Source: Dyadobacter fanqingshengii (lineage in GTDB: Bacteria > Bacteroidota > Bacteroidia > Cytophagales > Spirosomataceae). Taken from it: a DNA stretch of 64,000 nt. Positions 1 through 8,753 of this stretch are shown in pieces (positions within the stretch are counted from its first letter, which is position 1; every line of letters starts with the position of its first letter). The stretch covers positions 1,426,001 to 1,490,000 of the forward strand of contig NZ_CP098806.1 of NCBI RefSeq assembly GCF_023822005.2. The letters run 5' to 3'. The notes under the pieces were generated by a model. The model saw only the letters and a list, made by a program, of their open reading frames with translations, was not told the origin of the DNA and did no database searches. Position numbers and translations under genes: made by a program.

Positions 1-289
1 GCGCATAATCTACCCGCAAACGACCGCGGCGAAGCATAAAACGGTTATTGGCCAGCGCGGAGAAGTTTCCGCCGCCATAAGTTTCGGCGCCTTTTTTCGT
101 AATGAATTGAAATTGAGGCTGTATATAGCCGCTGATCCGCACCCGGTTGTATCGCTCGTAAATGGAAAGCATCCCTTTTCCCATTTGGTTGGTTGTATCC
201 ACCAGGTCCATGAGGAAGCGTTGAGAAAATGCTTCCGAGTTACTGAATAGGACAAACAGGAATAACAGACCGGTAATGCGGTATTTCAT
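1..289 (-). CDS. Phosphate-selective porin (OprP/OprO)-like protein, N-terminal fragment
   Basis: The gene runs off the left edge; only its first 96 codons are visible. The ATG at 289 opens a clear Sec signal peptide (residues 1-23, hydrophobic core LLFLFVLF, ending SEAFSQ). After a short helical stretch (24-50) come SGYIQPQFQF (53-62) and NNRFMLRRGRLRVDY (81-95), the typical opening beta-strands of the OprP/OprO porin family, in which an alternating arginine-rich strand follows an R-x-SGY-x-QPQF strand. It is expected to be a trimeric outer-membrane channel; the substrate cannot be told from this part. A frame-shifted reading of the same strand (10-255) is open but has no signal peptide or family resemblance and was discarded. 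Confidence 0.75.
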   Translation of the reverse strand, partial: MKYRITGLLFLFVLFSNSEAFSQRFLMDLVDTTNQMGKGMLSIYERYNRVRISGYIQPQFQFITKKGAETYGGGNFSALANNRFMLRRGRLRVDYA

Positions 290-720
290 TGGAAGGAAGT
301 TGGTGTCAGCAAATGGGCTACAAAGAACTTTATTTTCCGCCAATAATGTTGCCCGCCGGTGATAACTTTCTTCCTGACACATGTACGCGTAAGCTGCGAT
401 CCATGGTTTAATTCATTGTGTCATGTGAATAGCGGAGGGTATTTTTATTTGAATATTTCCAATAAAAGGAAAATAGAAGGGATTTGTAAATGTGGAATAC
501 TTATCGAAGAAAAGTGAAAGTATAAAATGTATCTATTTAAATATTCATTTAAAAATGTCTTTATGTATAATACTTTTAAAATGTATTATATGTGAAATAT
601 GTTTTATTATTATGAATATTTTTATTTGTATAAATAGGCTTGAATGAATGTTATTTATATTGAATATCAAACATTCAATACTATTTATACAAACGAATAA
701 CGTAATCAGCTTTAAATCAA
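290..720. other. AT-rich intergenic region, no gene seen
   Basis: This 431-base stretch separates the porin start from the end of the NAD(P)-binding protein gene. The first 120 bases have ordinary composition and should contain the porin promoter. The rest is very AT-rich and ends in the nested inverted repeat at 625-693. The 20-base block TATAATACTTTTAAAATGTA (566-585) recurs with one mismatch at 2053-2072, on the other side of the two-gene unit. No open frame here has coding character. Confidence 0.6.
625..693. terminator. Nested inverted repeat, probable terminator of the SDR gene
   Basis: TTTGTATAAATAG (625-637) is perfectly repeated in inverse at 681-693. After a 2x2 internal mismatch (gc/ta) a second arm TTGAATG (640-646) pairs with CATTCAA (672-678), leaving a 25-base loop. 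It lies 27 bases beyond the stop codon of the minus-strand SDR gene, where a terminator is expected. It is AT-rich and has no strong U-tract, so it could instead be a small palindromic repeat element. Confidence 0.5.
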
Positions 721-1374
721 TTAGTACGCAACTGTGAACCGTTTCTTTGCGAACTGCGGATTTTCAACTTCATCAACCACAGCCACCGAAAGATCTTCTA
801 CTGCAATAATGCTTCTGCCTTGTTCATTGTACACAGGCGTGTCCAGTGATGTGCGGTAAGTTCCCGTGCGTTTGCCCGAAGTGCCTGGGTGCATCTCAAT
901 AGCAGGGCTGAGATAGGTCCAATGCAAGGCATCTTCTTCTTTGATCATGCCTTGGTATTTACGGGCAGCGCCGGCTCCCGCTTTGTATTCTTCCGGGAAA
1001 TCAGGAGTGTCGATCAATTGTAATCCAGGGGCTACTTCCAGGCTCCCTGCACCGCCTATGACGATGAATCTTTTTACTCCGGCTTGCTTCACCCCGGTTT
1101 GAATGGATTGCGCGCCTTCAAGATATTCGGCGTAAATATTAGGGTTGGTCCAGCCGGGATTATAAGCGCTGACAACAATATCCGAGCCGGCAACAGCTTC
1201 TTCTACTTGGGAAGTGTTGAGCACATCCGCCTGCATGGGCGTTACCAGGTCACTGTCTGTTGGGATCTTTCCAATGTTTCTGGCGATTGCGGTAACCTGG
1301 TGGCCGCGTGATATCAACTCCTGCAAGAGGGGAGCGCCGACAAATCCTGTTGCGCCAATTAATGCTACTTTCAT
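721..1374 (-). CDS. NAD(P)-binding atypical SDR-family protein (YwnB-like)
   Basis: A 217-residue protein with the Rossmann dinucleotide-binding loop GATGFVG at residues 7-13, a positively charged AIARN after beta-2 (suggesting NADPH), the conserved D near 'QADVLNTSQV' and the IVIGGAGSL strand. This matches the NAD(P)H-binding, NmrA-like atypical short-chain dehydrogenases of the YwnB/YesF group, which lack the classical YxxxK pair. The reaction is unknown; relatives are treated as redox-sensing or quinone/flavin reductase-like. It starts 47 bases after the Rrf2 regulator gene on the same strand. In Bacillus subtilis the equivalent genes ywnA (Rrf2) and ywnB also sit side by side, so regulation by the neighbour is likely. 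Confidence 0.85.
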   Translation of the reverse strand: MKVALIGATGFVGAPLLQELISRGHQVTAIARNIGKIPTDSDLVTPMQADVLNTSQVEEAVAGSDIVVSAYNPGWTNPNIYAEYLEGAQSIQTGVKQAGVKRFIVIGGAGSLEVAPGLQLIDTPDFPEEYKAGAGAARKYQGMIKEEDALHWTYLSPAIEMHPGTSGKRTGTYRTSLDTPVYNEQGRSIIAVEDLSVAVVDEVENPQFAKKRFTVAY

Positions 1375-1421
1375 TCTTGGGTTTTGGTTTAAAATGGAAC
1401 TGATTGAGATAGATAAAAGGG

Positions 1422-1850
1422 TTAATTTTTTGTGTGCTCAGACTCGAAGTTTTGACAAAAATCGGCCAAAGATTTTTTGCCTAAAACGGACCTTAATGCG
1501 AGCTCTGCTTCGGTGTAAAGATCGCCAAGATAATCATTAATTTGACGGCCCACATTACACTCCGGATTGGGAGAATTAATGCTCTTTCCAAGAAGGTCAT
1601 TCTGCCGAACTGCATCGTATATTTCAGACATAAAAATGGACTCCGCCGACCTGGCCAGTTTGCTTCCTCCAGTCTTTCCTTCCTTACTGATAACAAGTCC
1701 ATGTGCACGAAGATTGCCGAGCTCCTTCCGAACCAGCACCGGATTAATGTTAATGCTTCCCGCTAAAAACTCCGACGACAACCATCCTTCCGGCTCGAAT
1801 GCAAGCAAGGAAAGAATATGCACCGATATAGCAAAGCGACCATTATTCAT
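1422..1850 (-). CDS. Rrf2-family transcriptional regulator (YwnA-like)
   Basis: A 142-residue protein with the Rrf2 winged helix: helix-turn-helix around residues 25-50 (SEFLAGSININPVLVRKEL), then the wing 'GLVISKEGKTGGSKLAR' and the C-terminal dimerisation helix. Iron-sulfur Rrf2 proteins such as IscR and NsrR have three clustered cysteines; here only one cysteine lies in that region (NPEC), plus one near the C-terminus (FCQN), so a cluster is unlikely. YwnA/CymR-like members without a cluster sense small molecules or redox state. It is first in a two-gene unit with the SDR protein and probably autoregulates it. The upstream AT-rich sequence contains a short palindrome overlapping its start (tactgtaatg...attacagta, 1851-1875) that could be its operator. 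Confidence 0.85.
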   Translation of the reverse strand: MNNGRFAISVHILSLLAFEPEGWLSSEFLAGSININPVLVRKELGNLRAHGLVISKEGKTGGSKLARSAESIFMSEIYDAVRQNDLLGKSINSPNPECNVGRQINDYLGDLYTEAELALRSVLGKKSLADFCQNFESEHTKN

Positions 1851-1875
1851 TACTGTAATGTTTATTATTACAGTA
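1851..1875. promoter_or_regulatory. Candidate operator of the Rrf2 regulator
   Basis: Immediately upstream of the start codon the sequence reads TACTGTAAT, gtttatt, ATTACAGTA: a perfect 9-base inverted repeat with a 7-base spacer. An AT-rich dyad of about 25 bases overlapping the promoter is typical of Rrf2-family operators, and the placement directly in front of the regulator's own ATG suggests autorepression. No second copy was noticed elsewhere in the window. Confidence 0.55.
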
Positions 1876-2284
1876 TAAATCTGATTATTTAAAATCGAAA
1901 AACCAAGAAATCTGAATAAAATATTAGTTAATGCGATTGAGGCTGCAAATGAGAGTCTAGTGCGATTGGAAATAATATATTGATTACCAGTATTTTAATA
2001 AATTGCCTTTTTATAATCTCAGATGTATTAAACTTTAATTTAATACATTGCATATAATACTTTTAATATGTAAATACTTTTTTTAATGTATTTTATGGAC
2101 ATTACTTTTGGTATAAATCAATGTATCTTACTGTGAATACTAATAATACATTTGAAAAGTATATGTAGTATCATATGCTGCAATAGTATAGTACTAGAAG
2201 AAAATATAGGCTGTTGAATACATTGTGTCAAATTCCAATGTATTCAACAGCTTATAAGTAACAACCAAACTAAAGTTTAGCAAG
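1876..2284. other. AT-rich intergenic region, no gene seen
   Basis: The region between the Rrf2 gene and the end of the T9SS cargo gene is strongly AT-rich. It contains the second copy (2053-2072) of a 20-base block also found at 566-585, several loose variants of AATGTATT/AATACATT, and the stem-loop at 2210-2251. No coding frame is credible. Confidence 0.6.
2210..2251 (-). terminator. Perfect 16-bp stem-loop after the T9SS cargo gene
   Basis: GCTGTTGAATACATTG (2210-2225) is perfectly inverted at 2236-2251 with a 10-base loop. It lies 33 bases past the stop codon of the minus-strand gene ending at 2285, and is followed on that strand by TATATTTTCTTCT. This is a good candidate for an intrinsic terminator with a poor T-tract. 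Confidence 0.65.
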
Positions 2285-4489
2285 TTATTTGAGGATGGTT
2301 AACCCGCCTTTGTATGACTTTTTGGTGTACTGCACGACGTAATAATAGTAGCCCTGAGAAATGCTGGTAGGGCACCAGTTTTTCCTGATTTTAGAGTAAT
2401 AAACCTGCTTGCCCCAGCGGTTGAAAATGGTCACATCTTTGAACTGGTTTACACAGTTATCGGCGGGCAAATGTTCTAAAACAAAGCAGTCATTTTTGCC
2501 ATCATTGTTTGGCGTTATCACGTTTGGAAATTCGGGAATCACGTCCGAAGTATCGTCCTTCACAATCACTTTCACAGTGGTTGTGTCGGTGGCGGCAGCG
2601 CAGCTTTTATCCTGGGTGATGAAGTCGATCGTGAATGTTCTTTCGGACTCTCCTTCGAGCATTGAACATTCTGGTGACCAGGCGTAAGGCGACGTTACCT
2701 GCTTCACGCCGGTCTTGTTCGCAAACTTCATCCCGGCATCGCTAATGCTGAACCCGCGGCCGGCTGCGGCGAGGCTGATCGTGTTGGTGTCAGGGTCGGT
2801 GGCCAGGACGTCAAAGATGATTTCAGAGCTGCTGCCAATCGTATAGGTGATCTCTGGTGTGGCCAGGGATGTTTCGACCGCAGGAGGGTTGTTAGGCGAC
2901 TGGTCAATGATAAAGTAAACCGGCTTGGAAACAGCGAGCGGGTTTCCGACGCAGCGCATATCTTCTACTTTGAAATCCACGGCCAGCGTGTCGCCCTTTT
3001 TGGCATTACAAGGCGGCGTCCATTTGAATGTCTGCTGGATCTGCGCTTTTCCACTGGTAGCTTTGAAATCCATGGCCATATCCACCATATTGAAATCCTG
3101 CCCGCGGCCAGAAAGCGCAATGCTGTCTTTGTCAATGTCCTTTCCATACACGGTGAAAGTGATTGGCACGCCCGCCGTCACATGCACATACTGGCCGGGT
3201 AGGGAAGTGGTGACCTCGGGCGATTTGTTGCCGCTGCTTTCCCGGCGTATCAGAATGCTCAGCGTGTCCATCAGCGGGACCGGGCAGCTTTCGTCTTCTG
3301 CGATCAGCTCAATCTTGATGGGGCGCTCGTCATACGTCACAAAACATTCATCCAGGCAGACCTCGAATTTCAGCGTGTCGTTAGCAATTTTAGTTTTGAA
3401 TTCGGCCGGCAGAATTGTAAAGTAGTCCTTGGAATTGTTGACGGCACGGCCATTGATGCGGATGATCTGATTGATGGTCGGATCGGTGACCATTACTTCA
3501 ATACAGTTTGGGTCACCCTCTTTGACGGTTATGATCTCGTTTTCAGTATAATAAGTATTTTTACCTTTTGGTTTAAACAACAATTTCGGCGCGTCCATCT
3601 TCGGGCAATCGACCACTTTCAGCTGGAAATCGCGGGTTAGGCTGCCAATTTTCACACCATTCCGGAACTCGTCCACCTGCACCGCAAACACATACAACCC
3701 CACATTTCCCGGCGTGACGGAAAGCATTCCCGTTTTAGCATTGACCGTTAATGGCTTGGGGCCGGGAATAATATTGGCTTCCGAAATCCCTGGCAGCCAG
3801 GTAAGGCGCGGATAATTGGACGACCCTCGAGCCTCCACACTCGGGTTGGCCTTGTCCGAAAATCCCTGCATCGGCGTGATCAGCTTATAGGTAAGACTGT
3901 CGCCATCCGCATCGGTTCCTCCGAAATCAAAGAAGAACGGAGAATTTACACAGGCATAATCGCCTTTTATTGCAGGAAAAACAGGGGAGGAGTTCTTGAA
4001 ATTTGCATTGTTTTTAAAAAGCGGGGGGAATTCGAGATAAAAAAGGCTTCCTGCGTCGCCGGGCGCCTGAATGTTGGTGATCGTGCCGTTTCGGCAGCAA
4101 CGGTCCCAAACCATATAATAGCCTTGCGGATCGCTGAAATCGGTAGGTTCCAGCCGCAGAGACGAGCTGTAAGTGATCATATATGTTTCCAGCGACGATA
4201 TTCCGCACTGCGGATTAGCATACGTGACCGATTTTCGTTCTATTTTTGGGGCCTGAAGATACCCGATCGGCTGATTGTCGCGTTTTCGGAAGACGTAAAT
4301 GTTAACAAACGGGTCTTCTGCGCCTGGGTTACCATTGAGGGCATCGAAATACATCGTTAAGCCGATGTTGTAATTATAATAGTTGTTTGGATTTTCAGTG
4401 ATAAAGAGCTGACCGCCAACGATATGAGTTGCATAAGTTTTGGAAAAGGCAAACAGCATCAGCATGAATAAGATATACCGTTTTTTCAT
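2285..4489 (-). CDS. Secreted protein with T9SS type B (gliding-motility-associated) C-terminal domain
   Basis: A 734-residue protein with a Sec signal peptide (about 1-20, ending TYA) directly followed by THIVGGQL, the start of a conserved N-terminal region found in large Bacteroidota surface proteins. It contains paired cysteines (WDRCCRNG), a PKD/cadherin-like 'GTDADGDSLTYKL' segment and several repeated Ig-like modules with 'SPNNPPAVETSL' linkers. The last 85 residues, ITPNNDGKNDCF...FNRWGKQVYY...YYYYVVQY...LTILK, form the CHU_C/type B sorting domain that directs export by the T9SS and surface anchoring. The function is unknown, probably adhesion or an extracellular scaffold. It is paralogous to the 40596-42506 gene. 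It is transcribed away from rlmD. Confidence 0.85.
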   Translation of the reverse strand: MKKRYILFMLMLFAFSKTYATHIVGGQLFITENPNNYYNYNIGLTMYFDALNGNPGAEDPFVNIYVFRKRDNQPIGYLQAPKIERKSVTYANPQCGISSLETYMITYSSSLRLEPTDFSDPQGYYMVWDRCCRNGTITNIQAPGDAGSLFYLEFPPLFKNNANFKNSSPVFPAIKGDYACVNSPFFFDFGGTDADGDSLTYKLITPMQGFSDKANPSVEARGSSNYPRLTWLPGISEANIIPGPKPLTVNAKTGMLSVTPGNVGLYVFAVQVDEFRNGVKIGSLTRDFQLKVVDCPKMDAPKLLFKPKGKNTYYTENEIITVKEGDPNCIEVMVTDPTINQIIRINGRAVNNSKDYFTILPAEFKTKIANDTLKFEVCLDECFVTYDERPIKIELIAEDESCPVPLMDTLSILIRRESSGNKSPEVTTSLPGQYVHVTAGVPITFTVYGKDIDKDSIALSGRGQDFNMVDMAMDFKATSGKAQIQQTFKWTPPCNAKKGDTLAVDFKVEDMRCVGNPLAVSKPVYFIIDQSPNNPPAVETSLATPEITYTIGSSSEIIFDVLATDPDTNTISLAAAGRGFSISDAGMKFANKTGVKQVTSPYAWSPECSMLEGESERTFTIDFITQDKSCAAATDTTTVKVIVKDDTSDVIPEFPNVITPNNDGKNDCFVLEHLPADNCVNQFKDVTIFNRWGKQVYYSKIRKNWCPTSISQGYYYYVVQYTKKSYKGGLTILK

Positions 4490-4551
4490 GGCTTGACAAG
4501 GGAGTAGAATTTATCCGATAGGATTTGGAATTAGAAATTTAAAAAAGAAAT

Positions 4552-5949
4552 ATGGTTAAGAATATCAAGTATGAATACGTTGAAATTACCGATTTTGCGG
4601 CAGAAGGCAAATGTATATTTAAATCAGAAGACGGCGTAATTTTTGTAGAAGGAAATGTGGCTCCCGGTGACATAGTTGATTTACAAGTTGTAAAAACCAA
4701 GAAAAAATTAAAGGAGGCGATCGTTACCAAGATCCATTCGCACTCGCCTCTTAGGACAGACCCATATTGCCTGCATAACGTTGTATGCGGTGGCTGCAAA
4801 TGGCAACATATCGCCTATGAGCATCAGTTGAAATTCAAAAGACAACAGGTTGTTGACCATTTCCAGCGGATAGGACACATTAAAAATGTCAGCATCAATG
4901 AGATTATTGCTGCTCCGAAAACGGAGTATTACCGCAACAAACTCGAATTTACTTTTTCAAACTGGCGCTGGCTGACAAAAGATCAATTGGATTCCGGTGC
5001 GAAATTCACAAAACACGCGCTCGGCTTTCACGTCCCGAAGCGTTTTGACAAAATATTTACCGTAGACCATTGCCACCTGCAACCGGACCCTTCCAATACG
5101 ATCCGAAATTCGTTGCATCATTTCGGTGAGCTGCATAACATTCCTTACTATGATGTAAAGTTCAACGTGGGAACGCTGCGCAACCTGGTGGTAAGGACGG
5201 CCAATTCGGGCGATGTGATGGTTATCGTGCAGTTTGGCGAGCAGAATGATGAAGCCATCGAGCAGGTGATGCAGTATTTGCATAAAACCCACAGCGAAAT
5301 CACCTCATTGAATTACATTGTTAATTTAAAAGGAAATGATTCCTACCAGGATCAGGAAGTGATCCATTATGCAGGTGAAACGACAATCCGGGAGACGATG
5401 GAAGACTTGACTTTCCTCGTCGGTCCCAAGTCTTTCTATCAAACCAATTCGGAGCAGGCTTACCAGCTTTTCAGCGTAGCGCGTGAATTTGCGGGTTTGA
5501 CCGGCAATGAGTCCGTGTATGATCTTTATACTGGGACGGGCACGATAGCCAATTTTGTAGCGCGCAGGGCCGGGAAAGTTGTAGGCGTTGAATATGTTGA
5601 AGCTGCGGTGCAGGACGCCAGAAAGAACTCAGAACTGAACGGAATTACAAACACATCCTTTTTCGCAGGTGACATGCGGGGCATCATGAACGAAAGCTTC
5701 CTGAAAGAACACGGAAGGCCCGATGTCATCATTACCGATCCGCCGCGTGCAGGAATGGATCAGCCCGTTGTAGAAACGATCCTGAAAGCAGCGCCCGACC
5801 GCATTGTGTACGTAAGTTGCAATACAGCCACACAAGCGCGGGACCTCGCGTTAATGACGGGTGATTATGAGGTAACAAAGGTGCAGCCGGTTGATATGTT
5901 CCCGAATACGCACCACGTAGAGAATGTAGCGTTGCTGGTAAGGCGTTAG
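4552..5949 (+). CDS. rlmD: 23S rRNA (uracil-C5)-methyltransferase RlmD
   Basis: A 465-residue protein of the RumA/TrmA family, which methylates U1939-type uridine in 23S rRNA using S-adenosylmethionine. Visible are the N-terminal TRAM domain (about 5-62), the 4Fe-4S cysteines C73, C79, C82 and C174, the SAM-binding YDLYTGTGTIANF (323-335), the DPPR motif (396-399) and the catalytic nucleophile in VYVSCN (C423). The presence of all four cluster cysteines favours RlmD over TrmA. RlmCD-type enzymes of Gram-positives could share this profile, so the exact target uridine is inferred. Its stop overlaps the stop of convergent dnaB by four bases. Confidence 0.9.
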   Translation: MVKNIKYEYVEITDFAAEGKCIFKSEDGVIFVEGNVAPGDIVDLQVVKTKKKLKEAIVTKIHSHSPLRTDPYCLHNVVCGGCKWQHIAYEHQLKFKRQQVVDHFQRIGHIKNVSINEIIAAPKTEYYRNKLEFTFSNWRWLTKDQLDSGAKFTKHALGFHVPKRFDKIFTVDHCHLQPDPSNTIRNSLHHFGELHNIPYYDVKFNVGTLRNLVVRTANSGDVMVIVQFGEQNDEAIEQVMQYLHKTHSEITSLNYIVNLKGNDSYQDQEVIHYAGETTIRETMEDLTFLVGPKSFYQTNSEQAYQLFSVAREFAGLTGNESVYDLYTGTGTIANFVARRAGKVVGVEYVEAAVQDARKNSELNGITNTSFFAGDMRGIMNESFLKEHGRPDVIITDPPRAGMDQPVVETILKAAPDRIVYVSCNTATQARDLALMTGDYEVTKVQPVDMFPNTHHVENVALLVRR

Positions 5950-7559
5950 AATGGTGGTTCGCTATCCGGGCCTTTATAATCGAAATTACTCAAATCATTT
6001 GCCCTGCTCCGGAGCGTGCCGCCTGCCGGAGCGGGCTTACTTTGGCTTTCGAACGATGCGATCGGGTTTGTGGTTTGAATAGGGCGGTCTACAGAGAATG
6101 GTGCCGGGGTGAATTGTGAGTCCAGGTCCGTGAATTTGGTATACTTTCCAATAAACCTTAACTGAACCGTATCCAGCGATCCCGCACGGTTTTTGGCAAC
6201 GATCACTTCACCAATCCCAGCAACAGAATTTCCGGATTCATCTTCTGTAATCCCATAATATTCAGGACGATACAAGAAAAGGACCATATCTGCATCCTGT
6301 TCGATCGATCCCGATTCCCTTAAATCCGAAAGCTGCGGCCTTTTTTCACCACCACGCGTTTCAACCGCGCGGCTCAGCTGTGACAATGCAATAACGGGCA
6401 CATCCAGCTCTTTTGCAAGGTTTTTGAGCGAACGCGAGATCATCGCAATTTCCTGCTCGCGGTTACCGGCTCCTTTTCCACCTGTGTCCCCGGTCATTAA
6501 CTGGAGATAGTCAATCACGATCATTTGGATGTCGTGCTGGGCTTTGAGGCGTCGGCATTTGGCCCGCAGTTCGAGAATGGATAGGGCAGGGGTGTCGTCA
6601 ATGTAAATGGGTGCATTGGTGAGCCGGTGAATGCGATGGTGCAATTGCTCCCATTCGTGCGGCGCCAGACTTCCCTTCCTGATTTTTTCACTATCAATCT
6701 CAGCCTCAGCGGAAATCAGACGATTAACCAGCTGAACGGAGGACATTTCGAGGGAGAAAATGGCAACAGGCATATTAAAATCCACAGCCGCATTGCGCAG
6801 CGATGAAACGACAAATGCTGTTTTCCCCATACCCGGACGGGCTGCGAGAATCATTAATTCCGTTTTCTGCCAGCCCGAAGTCAGTCTGTCCAGGGCACTG
6901 AATCCGGATGGAACTCCGGTAAGACCGTCCTTATTATTCTTTTTCTGATCGAGTTCTGCCAGTGCCTGACGCATCAGCGCACCCATATCAGCATAATTCT
7001 TCTTGATATTGGATTCGGAAATCTGGAACAGATTCTGTTCTGTTTTATCCAAAAGCCTGAAAACGTCGGTTGTGTCTTCAAATGCTTCTCGCTGGATCTC
7101 CGACGCGACCTTAATAAGCTCACGTTTGATGAAAGCCTGCGAAATGATCCGCGCATGGAATTCAATGTTGGCCGCAGAGTTGACCTTGGAAGTCAGCTCC
7201 ATAATGTATTGCGCCCCGCCGATGAGTTCAAGTTCCCCAGTGCTACGGAGTTTAGCGGTGACAGTAAGCATGTCAATCGGCTCCGAATCGGCAAAAAGGG
7301 TGATAATTGCGGTATAGATCCGGACGTGCGCTTCCTTGTAGAAACTGTCTGGCCGAAGGATATCTGCGACAGCCGTCAGTGCATCTTTCTCAATCATTAA
7401 AGCACCCAAAACAGCCTCTTCCAGGTCCACCGCCTGAGGAGGTAACTTGCTGAAAGTCTGCTCGATACCAGGTGTTCTGGCGCCCATTGGCTTGCGCCCC
7501 TGATTGCTTTGCTTAGATCCTGATTTGTTGAAATTGCCGGGTGCCTTGTCGTTTTCCAT
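5946..7559 (-). CDS. dnaB: Replicative DNA helicase DnaB
   Basis: A 537-residue hexameric helicase that unwinds DNA ahead of the replication fork. After a 40-residue basic, disordered N-terminal extension come the DnaB N-terminal helical domain (about 42-145), a linker, and the RecA-like C-terminal domain with Walker A RPGMGKTA (241-248) preceded by TSGWQKTELMILAA, Walker B MIVIDYLQLM (346-355), and the arginine-finger region 'LSQLSRAVETR'. There is no intein. The C-terminal tail beyond about residue 470 is low-complexity. It is convergent with rlmD and divergent from phoH. Confidence 0.96.
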   Translation of the reverse strand: MENDKAPGNFNKSGSKQSNQGRKPMGARTPGIEQTFSKLPPQAVDLEEAVLGALMIEKDALTAVADILRPDSFYKEAHVRIYTAIITLFADSEPIDMLTVTAKLRSTGELELIGGAQYIMELTSKVNSAANIEFHARIISQAFIKRELIKVASEIQREAFEDTTDVFRLLDKTEQNLFQISESNIKKNYADMGALMRQALAELDQKKNNKDGLTGVPSGFSALDRLTSGWQKTELMILAARPGMGKTAFVVSSLRNAAVDFNMPVAIFSLEMSSVQLVNRLISAEAEIDSEKIRKGSLAPHEWEQLHHRIHRLTNAPIYIDDTPALSILELRAKCRRLKAQHDIQMIVIDYLQLMTGDTGGKGAGNREQEIAMISRSLKNLAKELDVPVIALSQLSRAVETRGGEKRPQLSDLRESGSIEQDADMVLFLYRPEYYGITEDESGNSVAGIGEVIVAKNRAGSLDTVQLRFIGKYTKFTDLDSQFTPAPFSVDRPIQTTNPIASFESQSKPAPAGGTLRSRANDLSNFDYKGPDSEPPF

Positions 7560-7805
7560 GTTAAGACAAAGTTAAGGAAAGCGGGACGCGTAAGAAAGAA
7601 AGGAAGGTTAAGTTCAATCATTTATTTTTTTTCGAAAAACGAATGATTTTGTCCGGCTCTGATAATGAAAGAGTTGATCAGAATATGCTAAATTTTCGTC
7701 TCTAAATCTGTCATGATAATTGTAATTCTCAGCTTTTGTTTTACAATTGTTGGTTATTATTACTAAATTTTAGAACAAATAGAGAAACACTAAACTTTAA
7801 TTCAT

Positions 7806-8753
7806 TTGCTGGAAAAAATCATCACGCTCGAGGACGTTTCAATGGTTGATTTTTTGGGTATTCATAATTCGAATATCAAGGAAGTTGCAGCCGCTTTCCC
7901 TGGAAGCAAAATTATTTCACGCGGAAACGAGATCCGCATTCAGGGCACGGCCCCGGAAATTATCCGTATCACAGATGTAATGGACTCATTGATAGCCCAT
8001 TATCAAAAATACGGAAAGGTGACGAATGACAATGTAAAGGGTTATTTAAATGGTGTTGTGAAATCGCCGGTTACCAGTGCAGAGGATGATGCGGATGTGA
8101 TCATTTATGGCAACAAAGGGCTGGTAGTCAAAGCCAAAACACCGAACCAGAAGTTGCTGGTAGAGCAGGCCGAGAAATTTGACCTCGTGTTTGCAGTAGG
8201 GCCGGCCGGAACCGGAAAAACATACACGGCGGTGGCTATCGCCGTGCGGGCTTTGAAAAACAAGGAAGTTAGGAAGATCATTATAACGCGTCCTGCTGTT
8301 GAAGCTGGGGAAAACCTGGGCTTTTTGCCGGGGGACCTGAAAGAGAAAATCGATCCGTATCTACGCCCGATCTACGACGCACTGGACGATATGATCGCGC
8401 CGGAAAAACTGAAACTTTATCTGGAAAGCCGCGTGATCGAAATTGCGCCCCTGGCCTATATGCGCGGACGAACATTGAATAATGCATTCATTTTGCTGGA
8501 TGAGGCCCAAAATACGACGCCTATGCAAATGAAGATGTTCCTGACCAGGATGGGACCGAGTTCAAAAGCCATCATTACAGGAGATAAATCCCAGATCGAT
8601 TTGCCCAAAAATCTTAAATCGGGGTTAATTGATTCGTTAGCAGTGCTCAAAGGCATTAAAGGGATAAGTTTTGTGGAATTGGATGGATCCGATGTGGTCA
8701 GACACCGTTTGGTTAAAGATATTCTTGCAGCTTATGACAAATCTGAGCAGTAA
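7806..8753 (+). CDS. PhoH-family ATPase
   Basis: A 315-residue P-loop ATPase of the PhoH/YbeZ family, which in other bacteria works with YbeY in rRNA and ribosome quality control. An N-terminal KH-like segment ('NIKEVAAAFPGSKIISRGNE', 23-42) is followed by Walker A GPAGTGKT (132-139), 'TRPAVEAGENLGFLPGD' (161-177) and Walker B FILLDEAQ (228-235). The start is taken as TTG at 7806 because homologues carry the 'EKxITLExVSxVDFLG' leader; the first ATG is 36 bases further in (7842) and would remove it. Its last 20 bases overlap the next gene, implying translational coupling. Confidence 0.93.
   Translation: MLEKIITLEDVSMVDFLGIHNSNIKEVAAAFPGSKIISRGNEIRIQGTAPEIIRITDVMDSLIAHYQKYGKVTNDNVKGYLNGVVKSPVTSAEDDADVIIYGNKGLVVKAKTPNQKLLVEQAEKFDLVFAVGPAGTGKTYTAVAIAVRALKNKEVRKIIITRPAVEAGENLGFLPGDLKEKIDPYLRPIYDALDDMIAPEKLKLYLESRVIEIAPLAYMRGRTLNNAFILLDEAQNTTPMQMKMFLTRMGPSSKAIITGDKSQIDLPKNLKSGLIDSLAVLKGIKGISFVELDGSDVVRHRLVKDILAAYDKSEQ

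Noticed and set aside
10..255. Open minus-strand frame of 81 codons at the left edge
   Set aside because: It is out of frame with the porin fragment, which has a signal peptide and family motifs on the same strand.
303..380. GTGTCAG ... CTGACAC inverted repeat downstream of position 300
   Set aside because: The arms are seven bases with a 64-base spacer; chance is likely.
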